Source of the DNA: Candidatus Azambacteria bacterium
GTDB lineage: Bacteria; Patescibacteriota; Minisyncoccia; GWC2-36-17; WO2-46-25
Direction of reading: 5' to 3'
NCBI GenBank assembly: GCA_024654415.1
Contig: JANLHQ010000023.1
Coordinates: 1 to 14,025, forward strand
DNA length: 14,025 nt
Made by a program: the position numbers and the translations under genes
Notes under the pieces: model-generated
Told to the model about the DNA's origin: nothing
The model's database searches: none
Seen by the model: only the letters and a program-made list of their open reading frames with translations
Shown: positions 5,981 through 13,170 of the stretch, in pieces
Position numbering within the stretch: position 1 is the first letter of the stretch
How the letters are laid out: the number at the start of each line of letters is the position of its first letter

Positions 5981-7528
5981 CTACATCCCCTGCAGTACGT
6001 TCAACGCTCTATCTAATTGCGGGTCGCGGCCTGATTGCCTATCTTCATCGGTGCGTTCCAGTACAATATCAGCATCGATACCGTGTTCTTCAAATGCTTT
6101 TCCTGATGGGCGGAGCCATTGCGCGGTCGTTATTTTCATCGTCGTGCCACCCGGGAGGCGTATCACCTCTTGAATAGTCCCCTTTCCGAACGATTTCTCG
6201 CCTATCAGCGTCGCGCCCTTCGAATCCTTCAGCGCGCCAGCAAGAATTTCTGACGCTGATGCGGAGCCCCCATTGATAAGTACGACGACCGCCATGTTTT
6301 CCGCGATACCACCCCCAGGAGAAATAAATTCATTTTTATTCTTTCCCTCTCCAAAATCAGCGCTTACGATGATCTTCCCTTTTGGTACAAATTGAGCGGC
6401 GATATTGATAGACGCATCAAGGAGTCCGCCCGGATTATCACGCAGATCGATGATGAGCTTTGTTGCTTCGCCCGCCTGTGCTTCTTTGACCGCATTCACG
6501 AAATCATTTTCAACAGCGCCAAAGAAATTATGGATCTTGATGTAGGCGATGTCGTTTGTTTTTTTGCTCCATTGTATCGTTGGCACCTTAATGGTCTCGC
6601 GCACGATACGAAATTCCAGCAATGTATCGGTGCCGGCTCTTTCAATGAGAAGCTTCACTTCCGCGCCCTTTTCTCCACGAATGCGCGTTACCGCTTCTTC
6701 CACGGTCATGTCTATCGTGGACTCGTCATCTACCTTTACTATCTTGTCTCCTGCTTTGATTCCCACACGCTCCGCCGCCATTCCAGAAAGAGGTGCTATT
6801 ATTACTATGCCATTTCTATAGCCAAGCTCTGCACCAATACCACCAAATGCGCCCGCGATATCTTCTGCGAATTTTTTCGATTCCTCTTGCTTAAATAATA
6901 CGGTATACGGATCACCAAGTGATTTAAGCATCCCTTCAGCGGCTCCTTCTACCATTTTTTGCTGATCAAGCTTACCGCTGCCCTTATATTTCTCTTGAAC
7001 AGTTTTCCATGTATTCCACAACAAACTAAAATCAACCCCGGGAGGAACATCGGAATACAGTGAAATAGGAGTAATCTCAAGTGTGACAGTTGCGCCCTCT
7101 GCCGCTATTTTTTCCTGTATATCAGTGCCATTTTTATAGTGATTAAAGTCAACAGCATTGACTGGCTTTATTGCGTTCCAATTGAAATTGTTTGCATTAA
7201 ATGCCGCAGGTGTGCGCACCCAGCGCTTCTCTTCTCCCTGCACGTGATATACTTTTGCATCACCCGTGGATTTGACCGTCTGCACATCGGGATACGCATT
7301 GAGCGTGGCGGGCGCGACGTCTTTTACATCAGACCATTTGAATTTATACGAGTCAAAGATCTCCGCGGTGCGCACCCAATACTTTTGCCCATGAAATAAA
7401 ACAAATATTTTTGATTCTCCTCGTGCACGAAGAAGTGCGCCATCTGAAAGTGTTTGAGCAGACACCGCGTACGGGAAAATAATGAACGCGCACACCGCAA
7501 CGATACTGATAATTATTTTTTTGATCAT
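5981..7528 (-). CDS. C-terminal-processing protease (S41/CtpA family) with two N-terminal W-repeats
   Basis: A 515-residue exported serine protease. There is a signal peptide at 1-24, with likely cleavage after AVSA. Two tandem repeats of about 55 residues follow (about 27-81 and 82-137), each with a K-(I/V)-(F/Y)-x-(L/V) strand, a WVRT motif and a NFNW/KFKW-like turn. A helical N-terminal S41 part contains GMLKSLGDPYT, then a PDZ domain at about 224-298 (FGGIGAELGY, GIKAGDKIVKVD), then the S41 core at about 326-500 with LIIDLRDNPGG. The catalytic dyad by family alignment is Ser424 (in GGSASASEI) and Lys449 (in SFGKG), 25 residues apart as in Prc, with Gln453. The family trims C-termini of envelope proteins. 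ATG 7528 lies 4 nt after the upstream stop, so translation is probably coupled; a longer reading from 7579 would overlap that gene. The repeats probably bind the cell surface or the substrate (inference). Confidence 0.95.
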   Translation of the reverse strand: MIKKIIISIVAVCAFIIFPYAVSAQTLSDGALLRARGESKIFVLFHGQKYWVRTAEIFDSYKFKWSDVKDVAPATLNAYPDVQTVKSTGDAKVYHVQGEEKRWVRTPAAFNANNFNWNAIKPVNAVDFNHYKNGTDIQEKIAAEGATVTLEITPISLYSDVPPGVDFSLLWNTWKTVQEKYKGSGKLDQQKMVEGAAEGMLKSLGDPYTVLFKQEESKKFAEDIAGAFGGIGAELGYRNGIVIIAPLSGMAAERVGIKAGDKIVKVDDESTIDMTVEEAVTRIRGEKGAEVKLLIERAGTDTLLEFRIVRETIKVPTIQWSKKTNDIAYIKIHNFFGAVENDFVNAVKEAQAGEATKLIIDLRDNPGGLLDASINIAAQFVPKGKIIVSADFGEGKNKNEFISPGGGIAENMAVVVLINGGSASASEILAGALKDSKGATLIGEKSFGKGTIQEVIRLPGGTTMKITTAQWLRPSGKAFEEHGIDADIVLERTDEDRQSGRDPQLDRALNVLQGM

Positions 7529-7532
7529 AGTG

Positions 7533-7961
7533 TTATTTGAAGCATGTTTGTGATGGTTTAAATCCTGCCTTTTCTGCATCCGCCTTCGTTTTGAAAAAAA
7601 CTTTATTTGCTTCTTTAATGGTATTTTTACATGTCGTGAGATAGTATTTGCTGCCGTTTTTGCTTGCGACGTATGTCTGATTCTTTATAGGAATTACAGA
7701 GGTGACACTAAGATCGGTATCGATTTCGACGGTTGTCGCAATAATTTTTTCCTGAGCGGGTATTTCCACGGAAAGTGGCATAGTGCGCGCTGGCAGGTGC
7801 CCTGTATATAATATGCCAAGCCCAAAAAATATCGCCGCCACGAGCATTAATTCAGCGAAACGAGCAAACATTTCTTTTCGTTCTGCGGTAAAAGAAATAG
7901 CCCGCTCCCCTATTGACTTTAGCCCCCTCTTCACCGTAGTATATAGGAATTGCATACGCAT
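7533..7961 (-). CDS. Single-pass membrane protein with C-terminal Ada-like Cys domain
   Basis: The 142-residue protein has a basic, probably cytoplasmic N-terminus (about 1-35), one membrane helix at about 36-53, a linker, and a C-terminal domain at about 97-140: YVASKNGSKYY, C111, IKEANKVFFKTKADAEKAGF, then C140. This resembles the small metal-binding fold of Ada, of the form YVASKxGxxYYxxxC ... NxxxFxxxxxAxxxGxxPxxxC. CPR bacteria often attach it to membrane anchors. Only two Cys are present instead of Ada's four, so metal binding is doubtful. It is the first gene of a minus-strand cluster followed after 4 nt by the S41 protease and diverges from rpmA. ATG 7961 has a nearby -10 and no Shine-Dalgarno; ATG 7955 is a possible alternative. 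Function unknown. Confidence 0.85.
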   Translation of the reverse strand: MRMQFLYTTVKRGLKSIGERAISFTAERKEMFARFAELMLVAAIFFGLGILYTGHLPARTMPLSVEIPAQEKIIATTVEIDTDLSVTSVIPIKNQTYVASKNGSKYYLTTCKNTIKEANKVFFKTKADAEKAGFKPSQTCFK

Positions 7962-7976
7962 TGATTCTAATATAAG
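7950..7976 (+). promoter_or_regulatory. Possible rpmA promoter (TTGCAT-15-TATAAG)
   Basis: TTGCAT at 7950-7955 and TATAAG at 7971-7976 with a short 15-bp spacer. The predicted start is only about 3 nt before ATG 7986, so the rpmA message would be almost leaderless. No Shine-Dalgarno is present. Confidence 0.35.
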
Positions 7977-7980
7977 TATA
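7975..7980 (-). promoter_or_regulatory. Probable extended -10 (TGGTATACT) for the 7961-4292 cluster
   Basis: TATACT preceded by TGG on the minus strand, 14 nt before the A of ATG 7961. No strong -35 (TGATTT at 17 bp). It overlaps the likely rpmA promoter, so the two divergent units probably compete for polymerase. Confidence 0.45.
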
Positions 7981-7985
7981 CCACT

Positions 7986-8261
7986 ATGGCAACAACAAAA
8001 TCATCAGGTTCTACGCGCCTCGGGCGCGATTCGCAAGCGAAACGGCTCGGGGTAAAATTATTCGACGGAGAGGTTGTGCGTCCGGGCAATATTATTATTC
8101 GTCAGCGCGGCACAAAGTTTCTTGCAGGTACGAACGTACGAATGGGAGCCGACAATACGTTGTATAGCGCTGTAGAAGGAAAAGTAAAATTCTCAACACG
8201 AAGGAAAATGGGCTTTAACGGTAAGGCACGAGAAGCAAAGGTTGTGAACGTTGTTGCTTGA
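7986..8261 (+). CDS. rpmA: 50S ribosomal protein L27
   Basis: The 91-residue protein belongs to the large ribosomal subunit, where the N-terminal tail reaches the peptidyl transferase centre. The translation shows the family signature: [18 protein letters not shown] at about 7-24, then [12 protein letters not shown] and [12 protein letters not shown]. The N-terminus [10 protein letters not shown] corresponds to the mature bacterial tail (usually MAHKKGGGST), so there is no Firmicutes-type cleavable leader. Two glycines and the usual Lys/His of the tail are replaced by Ser and Thr, a modest deviation in a functionally important segment. It is a single-gene unit divergent from the 7961 cluster and ends in a strong terminator at 8287-8317. 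The usual partner rplU (L21) is not next to it. Confidence 0.97.
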   Translation: MATTKSSGSTRLGRDSQAKRLGVKLFDGEVVRPGNIIIRQRGTKFLAGTNVRMGADNTLYSAVEGKVKFSTRRKMGFNGKAREAKVVNVVA

Positions 8262-8286
8262 CGAAAGCAGTATAATATGATAGCGT

Positions 8287-8317
8287 AAAAAACAATAGGA
8301 TAGACTATTGTTTTTTT
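8287..8317 (+). terminator. Intrinsic terminator after rpmA
   Basis: CAATAG (8293-8298) and CTATTG (8305-8310) form the stem with a 6-nt loop. Flanking A6 and T6 extend it to 12 bp and give a T7 tail. It lies 25 nt after the rpmA stop. The symmetric form would work on both strands. Confidence 0.88.
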
Positions 8318-8340
8318 GTTCTTTACCAAACCATAAGATT

Positions 8341-8346
8341 AGGAGG
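8341..8346 (+). promoter_or_regulatory. Consensus ribosome binding site AGGAGG
   Basis: AGGAGG followed by TATC and ATG 8351. It supports a real short gene here that falls below usual length cut-offs. Confidence 0.85.
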
Positions 8347-8350
8347 TATC

Positions 8351-8515
8351 ATGAATAAGTTTGCTGCAATAAGCAGGGATGCGGCAGGAATATTTGGGTT
8401 AGTAGCCTTTTATTTTCTGCTGACGGAAAACCTGATATGGTTGGCGGTATTTGTAGTGCCATCTTTTGTTTTCCTTGGAGGATCCATGCTTCTTCAGAAG
8501 AAGAAGCATGGCTAA
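8351..8515 (+). CDS. 54-residue two-helix membrane miniprotein of unknown function
   Basis: The frame runs ATG 8351 to TAA 8513-8515 and encodes 54 residues: MNKFAAISRDAAG, a hydrophobic segment at about 13-24 (IFGLVAFYFLL), a short TEN turn, a second hydrophobic segment at about 27-47 (including LIWLAVFVVPSFVFLGG), and a basic tail QKKKHG. Both ends carry positive charge, so the protein probably forms an inner-membrane hairpin with both ends in the cytoplasm. Support for a real gene: a perfect AGGAGG at ideal distance, a terminator that begins 6 nt after the stop, and a terminator upstream that separates it from rpmA. I recognise no family. It could be a small membrane regulator, a toxin-like peptide or an accessory subunit; nothing here decides between them. 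Confidence 0.8.
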   Translation: MNKFAAISRDAAGIFGLVAFYFLLTENLIWLAVFVVPSFVFLGGSMLLQKKKHG

Positions 8516-8520
8516 AAAAC

Positions 8521-8557
8521 TAGCGCGGGAGAAAACCCCCGCGCTATTTATTTTTTT
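8521..8557 (+). terminator. Strong intrinsic terminator after the 54-residue gene
   Basis: TAGCGCGGG (8521-8529) pairs perfectly with CCCGCGCTA (8538-8546) across an 8-nt loop, followed by TTTATTTTTTT. It starts 6 nt after the stop codon. Confidence 0.92.
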
Positions 8558-8605
8558 ACATCACAGCATTAATACCGCATTGGAACACTCCTTAAAGGAT
8601 TTAAT

Positions 8606-8630
8606 AAACCCCCGAGAATCTCGGGGGTTT
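8606..8630 (-). terminator. Terminator of rplI and the minus-strand glycan run
   Basis: A near-perfect palindrome: AAACCCCCGAGA and TCTCGGGGGTTT around one base, giving about ten usable GC-rich pairs. On the minus strand it starts 3 nt after the rplI stop and ends in TTTATT. It faces the terminator at 8521, so convergent transcripts are blocked from both sides. Confidence 0.85.
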
Positions 8631-8633
8631 AGC

Positions 8634-9077
8634 TTATTCGCGCTCTATTGTGATTGTTACCTCTGCCTCTATGTTGTGATCAAGTTTTAGTTTCACTATG
8701 TGTGCCCCAAGAGATTTCAGTGGGTGCTCAAGAATAATATGCGTCTTATCAAAAGTAAACTTTTTTTCTTTTAACAGTGAAATGATCTTTGGTATGCTTA
8801 TGGACCCAAAGACACTCCCGTCATCGCCTGCTTTAAGTGTGGTCATGATGTATGCACTCTTAAGCTCTACTGCAAGAGCGGCAGTCTTTGCTACCTCCCC
8901 TGCTTGCCGTTGCTTATGAGTCGCTTCCCGCACTTGCGCATCATGTACAATGCCTTCAGTTGCAACCACAGCAAGCCCTTGTTTTAAAAGATAATTTCGC
9001 GCATACCCATCTGCGACATTTTTTACGTCTCCTTTCTTCCCTACCCCCGGTACATCCTTGTGAAATAATACTTTCAT
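8634..9077 (-). CDS. rplI: 50S ribosomal protein L9
   Basis: A 147-residue large-subunit protein that binds 23S rRNA near the L1 stalk and helps to hold the reading frame. The translation has the L9 signature near the N-terminus: [18 protein letters not shown], then [18 protein letters not shown] long central helix with [19 protein letters not shown] follows, then a C-terminal domain with [12 protein letters not shown] and a final beta strand VTITIE. Full length. It follows the S41 protease gene with a 5-nt gap, so it is probably the last gene of the minus-strand run, with a strong terminator right after it. The usual partners (rpsF, ssb, rpsR) are not beside it. Some CPR lineages are reported to lack L9, so its presence narrows the placement. 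Confidence 0.97.
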   Translation of the reverse strand: MKVLFHKDVPGVGKKGDVKNVADGYARNYLLKQGLAVVATEGIVHDAQVREATHKQRQAGEVAKTAALAVELKSAYIMTTLKAGDDGSVFGSISIPKIISLLKEKKFTFDKTHIILEHPLKSLGAHIVKLKLDHNIEAEVTITIERE

Positions 9078-9082
9078 ATATT

Positions 9083-10294
9083 TTATTTTAAATTTCGTGC
9101 GATTTCAAACGCTTTTTCAAGCTGGGGGTCCCTTCCTTCTTCTCGATCTTGTGCGGTCATAGCTACCTGCACGGTCGGCTCTATCCCCTGCTCATGAATT
9201 GACGCGCCCGATGGCGTGAGCCATTTTGCGACGGTAATTTTTATACTTGTGCCATTCGCTAAATCAATAACCTCTTGCACTGACCCTTTGCCAAATGTTT
9301 TTTCACCAACAAGCGGGACACCTCGAGTATCTCGGAGTGCTCCCGCAACGATCTCTGCTGCGGAGGCGGAGCCGCCATCAATCAACACCACAACGGGTAG
9401 TGATTGGAAATAACGGTATCCACTAGAGCGAAATTCATTTTGCTTTTTTCCATTGTTCCCAAAGTCTTCTATTGCTACGATTTCTCCCTCGGGGACAAAA
9501 AAGCTTGCGGTCTCGATCGCAGAATCAAGGAAGCCACCGGGATTATTTCGAAGATCAAGCACGATTTTTTTTGCACCCTGTGCTAGTGCTTGCCGAGCGA
9601 TTGTTTGAAACTCCTGATCGACATTCCCAAGGAAATTAAAAAGTTGTATGTATGCGATGCCTCCTTGTTCCATGCGAAATGCCACCAAGGGAACCCTAAT
9701 GACATCTCGCGTAATAGTGAAGTCGCGCGGCTCATCAAACCCTTCGCGCATAATGCTTAACACCACTTGTGTGCTACGCTCACCGCGAATCTTTAATACC
9801 GCCTCCTCCAGGGAGAGATCGCCGGTAAAAATACTATCGATCCTACCGATCCTATCCCCGGCATGAATACCCGCTTTCTCTGCGGGAGAATCCTTAAGCG
9901 GAGCGATGATAGTCAATGCTCCGTTTTTAAACCCGATCTCTGCGCCAATCCCCGAGAAACTCCCATTAATGTCATCCTCAAGCATCTTTGACTGCTCGGG
10001 TGTGAAAAAGGAGGTGTAGGGGTCGCCGAGCGACGCCACCATGCCCCCCACTGCCCCATACACCATTGCCTGCGGGTCTAGTGTTTTGCGATCGACATAT
10101 TTATCAGTTGCCGTCTTCCATGCATCCCAAAAAATATTAAAATCAGCCTGGACTCCTACTTGCTGTTCCTTATTAATAACGTTTTGCACTTTTTCGAGCG
10201 AGGGAACAGAGCTCTCCCCCGTATAAAATCCGAAGAAATATGCAATAAGAATTACAAAAAATACTCCTACTACTTTTATAATACGTTTAGTCAT
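9083..10294 (-). CDS. C-terminal-processing protease (S41/CtpA family)
   Basis: A 403-residue membrane-anchored serine protease with an N-terminal hydrophobic segment at about 5-25. The helical part contains [15 protein letters not shown] (83-97), the PDZ domain is at about 108-185 ([22 protein letters not shown]), and the S41 core spans about 205-390 with [10 protein letters not shown] (245-254). By family alignment the catalytic dyad is Ser311 (GGSASAAEI) and Lys336 (TFGKG), 25 residues apart, with Gln340. It is closely related to the 515-residue protease at 5981-7528, down to a shared C-terminal R-D-P-Q-L motif, but lacks the W-repeats. ATG 10294 overlaps the end of the upstream glycosyltransferase gene by 8 nt, so translation is coupled. 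rplI follows after 5 nt. It probably processes envelope proteins. Confidence 0.95.
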   Translation of the reverse strand: MTKRIIKVVGVFFVILIAYFFGFYTGESSVPSLEKVQNVINKEQQVGVQADFNIFWDAWKTATDKYVDRKTLDPQAMVYGAVGGMVASLGDPYTSFFTPEQSKMLEDDINGSFSGIGAEIGFKNGALTIIAPLKDSPAEKAGIHAGDRIGRIDSIFTGDLSLEEAVLKIRGERSTQVVLSIMREGFDEPRDFTITRDVIRVPLVAFRMEQGGIAYIQLFNFLGNVDQEFQTIARQALAQGAKKIVLDLRNNPGGFLDSAIETASFFVPEGEIVAIEDFGNNGKKQNEFRSSGYRYFQSLPVVVLIDGGSASAAEIVAGALRDTRGVPLVGEKTFGKGSVQEVIDLANGTSIKITVAKWLTPSGASIHEQGIEPTVQVAMTAQDREEGRDPQLEKAFEIARNLK

Positions 10295-11123
10295 GATGAG
10301 GTGTACGAATGCCGTGCTTTAAAAAGTAATGGACCGCACTTTTTACATGTACGCGTGTCATTGTGTTGAATACTATATCAAACATACCGTGCCGATGCGA
10401 TATTTTACCATGGTAATGATACATCCTGACTAACGGATGATACATAACCGTGTATCCATCTTCCCAGAATCTTCGCGCCCAGTCAACGTCTTCAAAATAC
10501 ATGAAGAACGATTCGTCCATTGGGCCGATGCGCGCGACCGCTTCTTTTGAAACGAGTAATGCGGCACCCATCAACCAATCAACACGGAGTGGCAGTAATA
10601 CTTTTTCAAGGTTTTTATCTTTTAATAGAAACGCGTCGAGATGCCGCTGGAATAGTTTTAATTTCCCAAGCGGGGTTCGACGCAAAATAATCGTAAGAGG
10701 TGATGGAAAATGAAATGCCGATTGCTGATAGGTGTTTTCAAACCCGTACAATTTTGGACCCACCATTCCCACGCGCTCCTGCTTACCCTCCCCTTCCATG
10801 TATGCTACCAGCACATCGATCGCATGTTCAGTAGCAATAATGTCAGTGTTGAGTACAAGAAAATAATCACCCTCTGCTTGAGCAATTCCTGCATTAACCG
10901 CCTTTGCATATCCGCTATTTTCACGGAATGCGATGCACCGCACATCAGGAAACTCCTCTTTCAGCATGTGTGGAGCTTCGCCATCGGACTCAGAATCAAC
11001 AACGATCACCTCATAGGGAGTTGTATGAATCGTGTTGAAAAGCGACTCGATACAATTTTTTAACAGCGCAGGAGTCTTATAGTTAACAATGATGATGGAG
11101 AGCTTTGGCATAGCAAATACCAT
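10287..11123 (-). CDS. Family 2 glycosyltransferase (rhamnosyltransferase-like)
   Basis: A 278-residue GT-A fold enzyme that adds a sugar from a nucleotide donor to a growing surface glycan at the inner face of the membrane. Seen: KLSIIIVNYKT near the N-terminus, VVDSESDG (41-48) for nucleotide binding, NSGYAKAVNAG (69-79), LNTD (91-94) as the metal-binding D-x-D equivalent, MGAALLVSKEA (185-195), and FFMYFEDVDWARR (206-218) with the likely catalytic acidic pair. The set matches the WbbL-like group that often transfers rhamnose; the sugar is inferred. ATG 11123 shares its A with the TGA stop of the LCP gene, which favours this start by coupling; ATG 11111 (MPKLSII) is the conservative alternative. 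The end overlaps the S41 gene by 8 nt. Confidence 0.93.
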   Translation of the reverse strand: MVFAMPKLSIIIVNYKTPALLKNCIESLFNTIHTTPYEVIVVDSESDGEAPHMLKEEFPDVRCIAFRENSGYAKAVNAGIAQAEGDYFLVLNTDIIATEHAIDVLVAYMEGEGKQERVGMVGPKLYGFENTYQQSAFHFPSPLTIILRRTPLGKLKLFQRHLDAFLLKDKNLEKVLLPLRVDWLMGAALLVSKEAVARIGPMDESFFMYFEDVDWARRFWEDGYTVMYHPLVRMYHYHGKISHRHGMFDIVFNTMTRVHVKSAVHYFLKHGIRTPHHD

Positions 11124-12142
11124 CAAAGGGATTCTCCAAACACTTCTATAAATCTTTTTTTCATCTCACGGTAATCTTCCATGCCTGCACGAGGAGTAAG
11201 GATGTACGACTTTCCTGCGTGCCCTGATTCAAGCAGGCCGTTTTGTGAATCGTCGAATACAAAACGCTCTAGATTTCCCTGAGTTATTATTTTTGCGTAT
11301 CGCGTAAGCCCTAGCATACTGATGAAGTCAATATCGGTACGTACACCCGCTGCTACCGTATTTAATGTTTTATTGATCGCAATTGGGTTTGCGAGGATGC
11401 CTAAGCTCATAATCTTTTTTCCGAGCGCTGTGATGATATCTTGTTGTCTGCGGGCTCGGTCAAAATCATTCGTGGAATAGCGCGATCTCGCATAATATAG
11501 AGCTGTCTCGCTATTCATATGATTCATACCCTTAGGCACGTAAAACTCATATCCCCATTGTGATGATTCTGTGAAATCAGTAGGTACATATATATCAACA
11601 CCTCCAATCGCATCTATGAGTCCCTTAAATGTAGAAAAATCAACGGCAACAGCGTGATCAATCTCGATCCCGCTTACTCGCTGAACAGTGAGCGTAGCGA
11701 GTCGTAGGCCGTCGCCTTGTGTCTGCATGCCATACGCGTAGGCATGATTAATTTTTTCCATCTTATTATATCCGGGAATCCGCACATATAGGTCTCGCGG
11801 AATTGAAAATAATGCCGCCTTTTCTTGGTCTGTTTTAATACTAAGCACAATAATAGTGTCGGTAAGATAATCTCCGGAATCTTCACCCGTTTCACCACGA
11901 AGCCCCATGAGCAAAATATTGATGCGATTTTCTTCACGATGAGCGGTATTATCCCCTTCGATATGAAATGTTTTTCCAAATACACGCGTGTTAATGAGTG
12001 AAAATGTCTTTTCAACTTTAAATAATAGAAAGCTTGGCACAATAACCGCAAAAACAATTACGCCAAGCGCAATCCTCTTTTTCCATGATTTGCGCTGTGG
12101 CCGCTCAGATGGAGTGTAGAATGGTGGAGGTGAAAAATTCAT
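11123..12142 (-). CDS. LytR-CpsA-Psr (LCP) family cell-wall glycopolymer ligase
   Basis: A 339-residue membrane protein. LCP enzymes transfer lipid-linked glycopolymers onto peptidoglycan on the outer face of the cytoplasmic membrane. There is a Pro-rich basic cytoplasmic tail (1-25), a membrane helix at about 27-43, and the LCP domain at about 73-240. The domain shows INILLMGLRG, YLTDTIIVLSI with the conserved Asp residues, FSIPRDLYVRIPG (112-124), KINHAYAYG (130-138) and ALYYARSRYSTNDFDRARRQ (214-233) with its conserved Arg and Asp residues. A further 100 residues complete the protein. The start is ATG 12142, whose ATGA overlaps the TGA stop of the preceding glycosyltransferase by 4 nt; an in-frame TTG at 12154 is less likely. 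Placed among glycosyltransferases and a polymerase, it is probably the final ligase of the locus. Confidence 0.95.
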   Translation of the reverse strand: MNFSPPPFYTPSERPQRKSWKKRIALGVIVFAVIVPSFLLFKVEKTFSLINTRVFGKTFHIEGDNTAHREENRINILLMGLRGETGEDSGDYLTDTIIVLSIKTDQEKAALFSIPRDLYVRIPGYNKMEKINHAYAYGMQTQGDGLRLATLTVQRVSGIEIDHAVAVDFSTFKGLIDAIGGVDIYVPTDFTESSQWGYEFYVPKGMNHMNSETALYYARSRYSTNDFDRARRQQDIITALGKKIMSLGILANPIAINKTLNTVAAGVRTDIDFISMLGLTRYAKIITQGNLERFVFDDSQNGLLESGHAGKSYILTPRAGMEDYREMKKRFIEVFGESL

Positions 12143-13137
12143 ACGATAAACCAACGCTCGATTTCTCTTCGTGTTACCTTTTTGTGCTTCATAATATATC
12201 TTCTCTTACGAAGCATGCGGGGAAATAAACGTAGCATGCGCGGAATCGCTCGAAGCGTATAGGGCTCATATATAATAATATAACAAAATAACATGCATTC
12301 GCGCGAAAGGATATAGCGGATATCTTTCAGCGCTGAGAGTACAAAATCATTTTTTATGAAGGTAAAATGCTGATTCTGCCAATCAAGCGTGCGCTTGCGC
12401 ATAGGGATTGTGCGACGCAGTGCAATAAAATCTCGCCAGCCACTCCGCAAACGCTTGGTCGTTGATCGGTCATGATATGCGATCACACGTGGCGTATAAT
12501 AGCTTTTCCAACCAAATAGTCGAAGCCGCCAGCCAAGGTCGATATCGTCTGCGTACCAAAAGTAATCTTCATCATGGACCTCGCCAAATACCGAGCTTTT
12601 TTCTAGCGCTTCACGCCGCCAAAACGGCACAGCCCCTTCATATGAAAATACTTCTTCTGCCACGTCATACTGCCCCACATCCTTTTCACCGTGCCCTCGG
12701 TTGATCACGCGGCGCGATTTAAAAATAACAAACCCTGTAGTATCAATAACATCTGTTTTTTCGCCATGCTCTAAACGAAATATTTTTGCTTGGAGTGCGC
12801 CAATCTGCGCATCATGCTCCATTGTTTCCACTGCGTGGGTGATAAAATTTTCATCAAGCACAACATCGACACAGAGTCCAAGCACATACTTCCCCTGTGT
12901 GCGTGTGAGGCACATATTTTGCCCCGGCCCAAACCCAAGATTCTCAGGGTTTGCTATAAGGCGGAACTCGGGAAATTCCTGCTCGACAATCGTGCGTGTG
13001 GCGTCGGTAGAGTTATTATCAAAAACGATAACCTCATACGCAGGATATGTTTGTGCTTGCACTGAGCGCAAACATGCGCGGATATATTTTTCACCATTTT
13101 GTACGACTAAATTTACCGAAACTACTGGGTGTTCCAC
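12139..13137 (-). CDS. Family 2 glycosyltransferase with C-terminal membrane-associated tail
   Basis: A 332-residue GT-A enzyme. Seen: VSVNLVVQNGEKYIRACLRS at the N-terminus, VIVFDNNSTD (36-45), NLGFGPGQNMCL (66-77), a D-x-D equivalent in LCVDVVLD (88-95), and DYFWYADDIDLGWRLRLFGW (191-210) with the acidic catalytic pair. This is the rhamnosyl- or N-acetylglucosaminyl-type GT2 pattern, but the usual N-P-D at the metal site reads C-V-D here. After about 270 come hydrophobic and basic amphipathic stretches (MLFCYIIIYEPY, then RMLRLFPRMLRKRR) that probably hold it to the membrane. The start is GTG 13137: an in-frame stop lies 10-12 nt upstream and no in-frame ATG is available. It is 33 nt after the polymerase gene and overlaps the LCP gene by 4 nt. 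Confidence 0.93.
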   Translation of the reverse strand: MEHPVVSVNLVVQNGEKYIRACLRSVQAQTYPAYEVIVFDNNSTDATRTIVEQEFPEFRLIANPENLGFGPGQNMCLTRTQGKYVLGLCVDVVLDENFITHAVETMEHDAQIGALQAKIFRLEHGEKTDVIDTTGFVIFKSRRVINRGHGEKDVGQYDVAEEVFSYEGAVPFWRREALEKSSVFGEVHDEDYFWYADDIDLGWRLRLFGWKSYYTPRVIAYHDRSTTKRLRSGWRDFIALRRTIPMRKRTLDWQNQHFTFIKNDFVLSALKDIRYILSRECMLFCYIIIYEPYTLRAIPRMLRLFPRMLRKRRYIMKHKKVTRREIERWFIV

Positions 13138-13170
13138 TTCTATGCATTAATAAAAAATAATCTCTCTTTT

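Noticed and set aside
6392..6898. Plus-strand open frame of 168 codons
   Set aside because: It is antisense to the S41 protease core and shows no domain features of its own.
7529..7579. N-terminal extension of the W-repeat S41 protease to ATG 7579
   Set aside because: It overlaps the upstream gene and precedes a clean signal peptide that starts at ATG 7528, 4 nt after the upstream stop.
11124..11126. TTG 11126 as the start of the first GT2 gene
   Set aside because: The adjacent ATG 11123 overlaps the LCP stop by one base, a typical coupled start; TTG adds one residue only.
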